A DNA stretch of 64,000 nucleotides, taken from the NCBI GenBank assembly GCA_023101885.1, contig JALPQD010000027.1:930001-994000 (forward strand), written 5' to 3'. Under the pieces are notes generated by a model. It searched no databases, was not told the origin of the DNA, and worked only from the letters and a program-made list of their open reading frames with translations. The position numbers were made by a program, and so were the translations under genes. Numbering within the stretch: the stretch's first letter is position 1; the number at the start of each line of letters is the position of its first letter. This DNA is from Typhlomys cinereus. Lineage: Eukaryota; Chordata; Mammalia; Rodentia; Platacanthomyidae. Shown in pieces: positions 57,149 through 64,000 of this stretch.

Positions 57149-57309
57149 TGGGGCTGGAGAGGTGGCTCAGGGGTTAAGTCTCTGCCTTGCAGGCGGAAGG
57201 TCCTGAGTTCGGATCCTAGACCCCACGTATAGACGCCCGGCGAAAGTGGGGGCAGCCTGCTACACATACACACACACACACATGCACAATTGAATAAATA
57301 AAAAAAATT
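57149..57309 (+). mobile_element. SINE-A, short form (inner layer)
   Basis: Complete head with ggggctggagaggtggctca and gagttcggatcc, a shortened body ending ggggcagcctgctacaca, a short CA run and A-rich tail. The exact 19-bp duplication ttttaaaaagtggcttctc flanks it at 57130-57148 and 57310-57328. Confidence 0.95.
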
Positions 57310-57415
57310 TTTTAAAAAGTGGCTTCTCCTTATTGGTTAGTTTTAGTTTCTTTAAATCTAAGTGGGACTTTTGATCTCTTTGTGTTGGATTCTTGGTAAC
57401 TAAGCTGTTTTCCTG

Positions 57416-57595
57416 TAGATCAAGAAACTCTTGATCTTGAAGAGTAAACAGAGTCCGAGACAAGCTCCTATAGATCAAGGGACGGTCTCCTTTTGTCACA
57501 AACATTAGACAGAGATTTGGAATAAGTTCGTATAGATCAAAGCACTCGGCTCCTTTTATACTAAACAGTAAGCAGAGATCTGGAAAATTTCTGGA
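57416..57595 (-). repeat. Three tandem U3 units in LTR
   Basis: Units start at 57416, 57471 and 57533, each with tagatcaa, then a run to a gag-cagagat block. The first is 55 bases, the other two about 62. They resemble the enhancer repeats of other retroviral U3 regions. Confidence 0.8.
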
Positions 57596-57990
57596 ATTGG
57601 TGATCTTATCTCTTCTATGGGAGTCTAATCAGTTCTTTTAGGATATTCCTGGTTGTGGGAGGAATAAGGGGGAAGACCTTTGGGGATCTTTCCAGTCCGA
57701 CTACTCTGCTCCATTGCCTAAGAAAATTATAATTCTATTATCAAGGTATGGAGGGAGGAGCAGGAGGCTGGCTCACAACACATTGACCATTATGAAGCAG
57801 AGAGATAAGACAGAGGAAGTGAGTTGAGCTACGAAGCTTCAAACTCTCCCGCCTCTTCCTCTAGCAAGACTCTTTCTCCTAAAAAGTTCCAAGTCCTTCC
57901 TAGTCAGTGCCACCAGTTGAGGACCAGGTGTTCAAACATGAGTCTGTGAGGGAACATTTCATATTCAAAACACAACCAGATGGGGTTATG

Positions 57991-58549
57991 TTATGTAACA
58001 TTGTACCATATCCTGCTTAGAAATTATCTCTTGATGGTTTAAGAAGTAAAGAGCAAGACTGGGAGGACCCAGACAGCAGAAAGCTAAGGCCAGTCTCAGC
58101 CCAACATCCAGCAAGAAGCCAAGGTCCCCAGGCCAATGTGCTGGATGTTAATCTTTCCAACAATCGCCTGAGTTTGGAGCTAGATTCTTCCATTGTCCAA
58201 TCTCAGCTGCCACTGTGGCTGCATCCTCATGAGGCCCTGCAGCAGGAGACCCAGACCCGACTCCTGGACCATGGAAATAATGAGACAAGAAATTTTCAGT
58301 GGCGATAAAGTCAGCTGCATAGCAACGGAGAATTAGCACAAAGAACAGGTGGGTAATGACCAGCAAAGAAAAATAGGAAGTGAAATTTTTGCTATGGTAA
58401 CTTCACATTTATAAGCATGACAGTTTTAAAAAATCAATATTTGGAAGGTTCTCTTGCCCTTTAAAATTAAAAATAATGAAAAGAAATTCAGTAAGAGGCA
58501 GAGCCAGTCTACGTTACATGAACCCCCCCCCCATCTCACAACTAATTAG
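57991..58549. other. Unrecognised sequence
   Basis: A C run lies at 58524-58533. No named repeat or gene. Confidence 0.4.
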
Positions 58550-58670
58550 TTAATCAGGTGTAGTGGCACACACCTGTAATTCCAGCACAGAGAAGCTGAA
58601 TGAAGAGGATTGTTGAGTTTGACATCAGCATTAGCAATATCCAATCTCTGAGTGCTAAAACAAAAGATAA
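58550..58670 (+). mobile_element. B1 SINE
   Basis: Aggtgtagtggcacacacct, gtaattccagcacagagaag and gttgagtttgacatcagcat. Confidence 0.75.
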
Positions 58671-58684
58671 ATAAGGAGTAAATA

Positions 58685-58850
58685 ATCTGCGCCTGGTGAC
58701 ACAGGCCTGTGTATAATCCTGATTCCTCGACCGACTGAGACAGGAGACTTGTAAGTTCAAGGGCTACCCAGGCTACAGAGAGCTTTGAGGTCAGTATGGG
58801 CAAATTCATAAGACCCTGTCTAAAGTAAAACAAATAAATAAACACAATAA
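58685..58850 (+). mobile_element. B1 SINE
   Basis: Gcgcctggtgacacaggcct, gacaggagacttgtaagttc, gggctacccaggctacagag and ataagaccctgtctaaagta. Confidence 0.75.
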
Positions 58851-58854
58851 AAAT

Positions 58855-58908
58855 AAAGCCCGAGGCTATCATTCAGTGATAAAGCCCTTGTTCAGTATGC
58901 TTGAAGTT
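58855..58908 (+). mobile_element. ID-like fragment
   Basis: Gcccgaggctatcattcagt and gataaagcccttgttcagta resemble an ID head. It sits on the tail of the B1, as in B1-ID composites. Confidence 0.5.
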
Positions 58909-58924
58909 TGTGTTCTTTACATGT

Positions 58925-59335
58925 ATAGGTGTCAACTTTACAATTGAAGGGTGAGCACTGGGCATACTTGCGAACACTTAGTAGTTAAGGCAAGCCATGA
59001 GCGAGTTATCAGAGGACTTTCTGATTGATGTCGGGCTGGGACCATTCCCCGGCCAGGTAGGTAGGTAAGATGTGGGTAGCTGGTTCAGTAAATTGCTATA
59101 CTTCAGTATACTTTGGCAGTTTTTCTGTTTGGTGAGTAAATTTTGCTCTTCTCTCAGCCAATCCTTGTAGATGTGGTTTGGCCTGTTCTCTTGGCCTCTT
59201 GCTTTTGGTATTAGCAACAACGACAACAACAACAACAAAATGGTATTAGTAGATGTAGAATAAGAACTGTAACTGGATAATTGTAAACCAGAATAAAGTC
59301 CCTTTATTCCCCTAAATTCAATTCTCAGTAAGGAA
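58925..59335 (+). mobile_element. ERVL-type LTR
   Basis: Ataggtgtcaactttacaat start, gagcactgggcatacttgcg, tcgggctgggaccattcccc, tggtttggcctgttctcttg, then a (CAA)n-rich patch at 59216-59240, aagaactgtaactggataat and aataaagtccctttattccc. A 177-codon minus-strand frame runs across it by chance. Confidence 0.75.
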
Positions 59336-59582
59336 GAGGAAATGATGGAAGAGGACAAATCCATGTATTTATCAGTCACAGAACTGAATGATACTATACT
59401 TCCAATTTTTAAACCTTTGGCAAATTCATGAACAACTTCATCAAAATCTCTTTTCTGAATATTCATGCTCAACCAGGAGCGATCTAGATGTATAGATTTA
59501 TCTTTGGGCACAGTTGATTCTTACATGGGAACATGTCATGATTTATTGTCTGAGCCTGTCAATCATAGCCAAATAAAAGTTG
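59336..59582. other. Unrecognised sequence
   Basis: No named repeat or gene. Confidence 0.4.
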
Positions 59583-59725
59583 AGCTTGGTAGGATGGTAC
59601 ATGCCTAATATGCCAGCACTTGGGAGGTAGAGGCAGGGAGATCAGGAGTTTAAAGTCATCCTAGGCTATCTCATAAGTTAGGAAGTTTTAGGGAGGCCTG
59701 GGTCATCAAACCTTATTTCAAAAAC
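59583..59725 (+). mobile_element. B1 SINE
   Basis: Gcttggtaggatggtacatg, gccagcacttgggaggtaga, gtttaaagtcatcctaggct, and caaaccttatttcaaaaaca. Confidence 0.85.
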
Positions 59726-59727
59726 AC

Positions 59728-60200
59728 AGAAAAAGGGTCCAATAAGATAGATCTTCAAGTAAGGTGCCTGCTTGCAAACCTGGGAACCTGAAATCAATCT
59801 TCAGAAGACCATGTGGTAGGAGAAAATGGACTTTTTAAAAAAAATTTTTTTTTAATTTATTCAATTGTGTGTGCCTGTGTGTGTGTGTGTGTAGAACCAC
59901 TGATGAATTCGGGAACCACCATGGATCACCTCCACCTCCTCCTTGTTTACTCTGCCCTGGAATTCACAGGCTCCGCCCTACCAGGGCCAGAAACGCAGGC
60001 TGCCCCCGCTTCTGCCTGGCGTCTATACGTGGGGTCTAGGATCCGAACTCAGGACCTTCTGCCTGCAAGGCAGAGGCTTAACCCCTGAGCCACCTCTCCA
60101 GCCCCAAGAAAATGGACTTCTAAAGGCTGTCTTCTGATCGCCACCTATACACTATATGCACATGCCCCACCCCCCTTTCTTTCAAATAAACAATTTTTTA
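59728..60200 (+). mobile_element. B4-like SINE split by SINE-A
   Basis: Head at 59728-59833 (gggtccaataagatagatct, acctgaaatcaatcttcaga, ccatgtggtaggagaaaatg) and tail from 60107 (gctgtcttctgatcgccacc, catgccccaccccc, aaataaacaattttt). Confidence 0.75.
59834..60106 (-). mobile_element. SINE-A, full-length form, nested
   Basis: T-rich tail and (GT)n at 59865-59892, full body, inverted head. The 13-bp duplication agaaaatggactt at 59821-59833 and 60107-60119 marks the insertion. Confidence 0.93.
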
Positions 60201-61194
60201 AAAGGCAAAAAAATAAAAAAGGAGGAAGAAAATGAGGAGAAGTGATGGTTGAGGAGGAGAAAACTTGAATGACTTCAAGCAGTCGTGAATTACATCAGAG
60301 CAACATGTGTTGCAGTGATCACTTGTGTGGAGAACTCACCACATAGCTTCAAGTTCTCAGAATTAATTTCTAAGCAAAAATACCATTGCATTTCTAAAAG
60401 GGTGAATAAAACAAACACAATTTTAAATACTCAGTGTTCACTTTTGGTTTTCTCTTGGAGAGAAAAATGTCACCACTGATTCCTGTTGTGTGGTGAGAAA
60501 TCAGTTTCATCTTGTTGGTCTGTGTTCTGGAGACACGGTGGGCCCTGTTGCTTGGTGCACAGTGCTGCTACTTGAGACAGGAGGATGAGGGGCTCTGTCG
60601 TGTCCAAGAATGCCTGGGGGAGGAGTGCCTGATGGGGTAATGTTTGTACGGAGATCTGGAGAAGAGGATGATGCAGTAAGGGCAGAGGTCATGCAGCTGG
60701 AATGTGATTGCTGTGTTCCAGGGACATTAAGAAACCACTTGAGCTGAGCAGAAGCAGGACTTGATTTGGAAAGAAGCAAGCCAGGGGCTGGGGCGGGGAG
60801 AAGTAAATGTGGGCATTGTGCATACCTGTTTCTATGACACTTCTTCACAGGGATGGGGAAGGGGCAGGGGGAACGGGGATAATGCAAGTTCTGGTCTGGA
60901 GATGTGGCCTTGCATGTACAGTTGAAAGTCATTGTTGGAAACTAATATTTCCCACTTAATAGAAATTAAAAATCAGTTTGCCAGTTTTGGGACATCTTGC
61001 TTTTACATGAAAGTGTTAATGTCTCTGAAAGTGTGTTAGAGTCCACAGAGCAGCATACTGCTGTTGCTATTGCAGGGAAGAAGCAGCTCCCCAATCTTAT
61101 TAGAGTCTTCATTCTGTTTATGGATTGAACTAACATAGATGATGGGGGCAAAACCCAATGCTGTTAGGGCCATAAGTTCAATATACCTTTCATG
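60201..61194. other. Unrecognised sequence with the longest repeat-free minus-strand frame
   Basis: About 1 kb. A 141-codon minus-strand frame at 60507-60932 is Pro/Ser/His-rich with no domain I know, in a G-rich block that also has gagatctggagaagaggatg. More likely chance than coding, but no repeat explains the block. Confidence 0.3.
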
Positions 61195-61605
61195 AAGGTG
61201 AGTCTCAGCTATCAACTTGACACTTGGGAGATGGATCTCTAGGGACACCTATGAGAAATTATCTAGTTAAGGCAGGCCTCTGGGAAAGCCTATAGGAGAT
61301 TGCCTTGATTGCTAATTGATGTTGATGACCCAGTCCATAGTGGATAGGATCATTCTCTAGGCAGGTGAATAAAGATGGAGAGAGCTAGCTAGGCAGGTTA
61401 GAAAGTAAATGGGTGTGCAGCAGAGGTCCTTGTCCTCTGCTTTTGCTGTGGGTGTTATGTGACCAGTTGTCTACACTCCTCACGGAAGTGTGACTCTCCT
61501 GTCACGATGGCCTATTATCTGGAATTGTAAGCTGAATAATGTCCCTTGCTCCCCCAAGTTATTTGGGTCAAGTATATATTGCAGCAACAGGTTATGAAAC
61601 TAAAC
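61195..61605 (+). mobile_element. ERVL-type LTR, near full length
   Basis: Cagctatcaacttgacactt, aaggcaggcctctgggaaag, gacccagtccatagtggata, gttatgtgaccagttgtcta, aattgtaagctgaataatgt (signal changed to AATAATG) and attgcagcaacaggttatga. Confidence 0.83.
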
Positions 61606-63002
61606 TTTTCACACAAAGAAGAATAAACTATGAGGATGTAATAGTTCAAAGGAACTTGGGCAAGGGACTGCACATTGTAGGACACTAACTGAGAAACACA
61701 TGGGGAACTGATGGGAGATAAACTTACTTTGCTGACTTCTTGTACTGTTTCTGAGAGGGAGACCTTTTTCCCAATGGAAACTTCATGATCTTCTTTAGGC
61801 AGAAAGGAGAGGGCAGAGAGCCCTTTCTACATCTGTTATTGCTCAAACAATCAGTGTGACTGTATTTTGCAGTGATTTCTCTAAGCCCCTTTCTTCATTC
61901 TTAGGGGAAAACCATGTTTGCTCAAGAACCAAGGAAGTAGAAACAGGCTAGACCAAGGATGCTGACTGAGTTCAGCAGGTTCTCTTCTTGCGGCTTCTCA
62001 GATCTGGGCTAGCCTGTCCTCCCACAGGAAGCAGGGGTGATGCCAACAGGCAGACATACCTTCATTCCTCCATGTGCAGGCCCATGTTCCATCACCTACA
62101 GTGACCAGAGGGAGCTGAGCCAAACAGTAGAAGATAATGTTCATTTGCAAATCTAATGAGCAAACTTACATCGCTTGACTTTAATGGAGGAGGCAGTCGA
62201 AGCCTAAGAGCAATATTTCCAGATCCAGGATTAGCAGCTGGAAAAGGTGTTCACCTATGTGTAGCAGAGGCAAAGATCCACAGCTTGGCACAACACCAAC
62301 AAATACATGCATGCGTGCTCTCTGCATAGCAGCGGAGGTGGAACATTCTGAGGCAAGGAGGATGGACAGAGCCTAGTGCTCACCTCACACCACACCTGGT
62401 TACCATGGCATCTCTTCTTGAACCTATTGATAAAAGTCTTTGAAGGAAAAAGTCTGTGAACCAAAGGAAAATATGAACTGTTTCTCCATTTTCTTTTTCG
62501 TAGATCAGGAGACCATATTCTTTGCTCAAAGATGTACTACTTTCTGTCTATCAAGTGGGGGAAGATAAGAACAGAAGGAGTAAATTGGGAGCAGGAAATT
62601 GTCCTGGGAGAAATGGAACATCTCTAGTTCACTTCCCTGGGGTGTTTATGTCTGTATTATGGCAGTGAGTCACTGGTGATCTTGGCTGTGTTATGAGCTG
62701 GTGTTTCCTTCACTTGTGGGGAAACTTATGACAACTTAGATAAGATTCCTGGGTTCCCATTGGCTTATTCTGGAAGAGGAGGCAATGAGACTGGTTGCTG
62801 GGGCTGTAAAGAGGACAGATAGACAGTATCGGCAGGACAAGGCCCGGTGCTTGATGGGAGCTTGTCCTTGCAATGCTACTGGGAGGACATTGTATAAATA
62901 AGACTGATAGGAGGGAAAGAGAGTAAGAATGAGCAAAAATACAAAACTTTAAAAATCTGCCATCATGTTTCAGTGGCATGAACTTTATTTTGCTAAAGGA
63001 CT
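61606..63002. other. Unrecognised sequence
   Basis: About 1.4 kb without a named repeat, tandem array or convincing frame. Confidence 0.4.
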
Positions 63003-63408
63003 GGTCAGTTAATTTCACTTGTAAGCTCCACACTTGGGATGTAAGTCTCTGGGCGCGGAATACCTAGCAAAGGCAGGTTCTGAGCAGGCCTGTAGTGATT
63101 GTCTTGACTGCTTTAACTGCAGTGGGAAGACCTGTGCATTGCTTGAGAGACTATTCCCTGGGCAGGAGGGTAAGGTGGAGAGACCTAGTTGGCATTCTGA
63201 CAGATTAGCCAGCTAGACAGCAAATGTATATCACTGGCCCGTGCTCCCTCTGCTCATTGACTTTGGATGTGGTGTGGCCCTTTGCTTCTACTGGAAACTC
63301 TCTATCATGATCTACTATAATTTGGAATCATGAATGTGATAAAACTCCTTGTGCCCCTAAATTGTTTGGCACAGGTGTTTATTATGGTAATGGAGTTTTA
63401 CAACTAAG
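63003..63408 (+). mobile_element. ERVL-type LTR, near full length
   Basis: Aagctccacacttgggatgt, aaaggcaggttctgagcagg, ttgtcttgactgctttaact, gatgtggtgtggccctttgc, actccttgtgcccctaaatt and tttattatggtaatggagtt. The polyadenylation signal is degraded (gataaaactc). Confidence 0.8.
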
Positions 63409-63629
63409 GCTTGGTGGCTAGAGAGATGTCTCAGGGGTTAAGCCTCTGCCTCGAAAGCAGAAAGTTCCAAATTCAGATCCCCCATCTTAAAGCACCAAAT
63501 GGAAATGGTGGCAGCCTATACTTTGGGTCTGGGAAACTCCAGAGTAAAAGCAAAAAGGAGGTAGAGCAATCCATAGGAATACCTGAAGTCACTCTTGGGT
63601 CTCCACAGGTATACACAATGCCCGCTGAG

Positions 63630-63682
<53 letters not shown>

Positions 63683-63690
63683 TAACAGCA
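63409..63690 (+). mobile_element. Old B2-type SINE with long (AC)n tail
   Basis: Gctagagagatgtctcaggg, gttaagcctctgcctcgaaa and ccaaattcagatcc head, a body like that at 2.4 kb, then (AC)n at 63631-63680. Confidence 0.82.
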
Positions 63691-64000
63691 ACAACAACAA
63701 CATAGAAACACTGAAAACACAGGAACACATGAATGACCATATATTTTTTCCATTCAAAGCCATGAAAGCCAAAAGGAAATGGTCTAGATTTAAATACTAA
63801 AAGAACCTAGACTTTGATATATAAAGAAAAGGAATTACAGAAATGGTGAAATAAAGATATTTCAAATAAAAGAAAGCCAAGAGCCCCTTGTGGGCAGACT
63901 CCGAAACACAGCAGTGAATGATGAAGAAATCCAGATCATCAAACAGGAAAAACAGCGATGTCATTGCAGCATCTGGGTGAATGTATGTCATGGTTCGAAA
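63691..64000. other. Unrecognised sequence
   Basis: No named repeat or gene up to the window end. Confidence 0.4.

Larger units (their letters stand above)
56941..57780 (-). mobile_element. Class I/II-type retroviral LTR (middle layer)
   Basis: On the minus strand it begins tgttgtgagccagcc, carries three 55-62 bp tandem repeats in U3, a TATA-like signal (cttataggg complement near 57110), AATAAA (inverted tttatt at 57027-57032) and a short U5. About 640 bases without the SINE inside it. No clear target-site duplication and no viral genes, so it looks like a solo LTR. Confidence 0.65.
56858..57990 (-). mobile_element. MaLR-type LTR split by another LTR (outer layer)
   Basis: Left part 56858-56940 (ggcccaaaccattaaaagga, gggcttattattttgactta) and right part 57781-57990 (cctctagcaagactctttct, aacatttcatattcaaaaca) match parts of the copy at 50.26 kb. 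A second LTR sits between them. Confidence 0.6.

Noticed and set aside
58978..59511. 177-codon minus-strand frame
   Set aside because: Most of it lies across an ERVL-type LTR on the opposite strand, and the protein has no recognisable features.

Overview
This window looks like intergenic or deep intronic DNA from a mouse-related rodent. I found no host protein-coding exon, rRNA or tRNA gene that I can defend. The repeats point to Rodentia. There are 7SL-derived B1 elements, tRNA-derived SINEs of the B2/B4 type, ID-like pieces, Lx-type and younger L1 3' ends, and many ERVL/MaLR-type LTR fragments. The commonest young SINE has a B2-like head (A box tggctcagggg, B box gagttcagatcc). It could be a B2-superfamily SINE such as the DIP family of jerboas and relatives, but that is a guess from the head sequence only. 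Repeat names below are by recognition, not by a database search.

Layout. 1-5.9 kb: unrecognised sequence, a 0.5 kb CA/TA microsatellite, old SINEs, and a unique block at 4.4-5.0 kb with a near-consensus CTCF motif. 5.9-10.4 kb: ERVL-type LTRs, an L1 3' end split by an LTR, a possible conserved noncoding block (9.35-9.97 kb), and a SINE with an internal 20-bp minisatellite. 10.4-20 kb: B1 and B4-like SINEs, an Lx-type L1 3' end, L1/LTR/SINE nests and a long AT-rich unrecognised stretch. 20-23.4 kb: an inverted-duplication scar whose central inverted piece keeps two sequences joined that now lie 3.2 kb apart. 23.4-35.6 kb: LTRs, a duplicated B1-like unit, an ancient L1 hosting a younger L1 and a SINE, and a run of three SINEs. 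35.6-42.4 kb: one essentially full-length L1 (CpG-rich 5' UTR, ORF1, ORF2, purine-rich 3' UTR) broken by three stops in ORF2 and ORF1 plus a few further lesions. 42.4-53.8 kb: old L1 pieces, LTRs with a tandem duplication, a solo LTR with perfect 6-bp target-site duplications, and a second possible conserved noncoding block near 51.0-51.6 kb. 54-64 kb: a dense run of LTRs, mostly on the + strand, including a three-layer nest at 56.9-58 kb.

The only coding capacity is that of the L1. Its ORF1 (RNA-binding coiled-coil protein) and ORF2 (endonuclease plus reverse transcriptase) would act together in retrotransposition if intact; both are interrupted. Everything else is non-coding. The points most worth checking are the inverted duplication at 20-23.4 kb, the CTCF-like motif, the two repeat-free blocks, and the structural quirks within the SINEs and LTRs.
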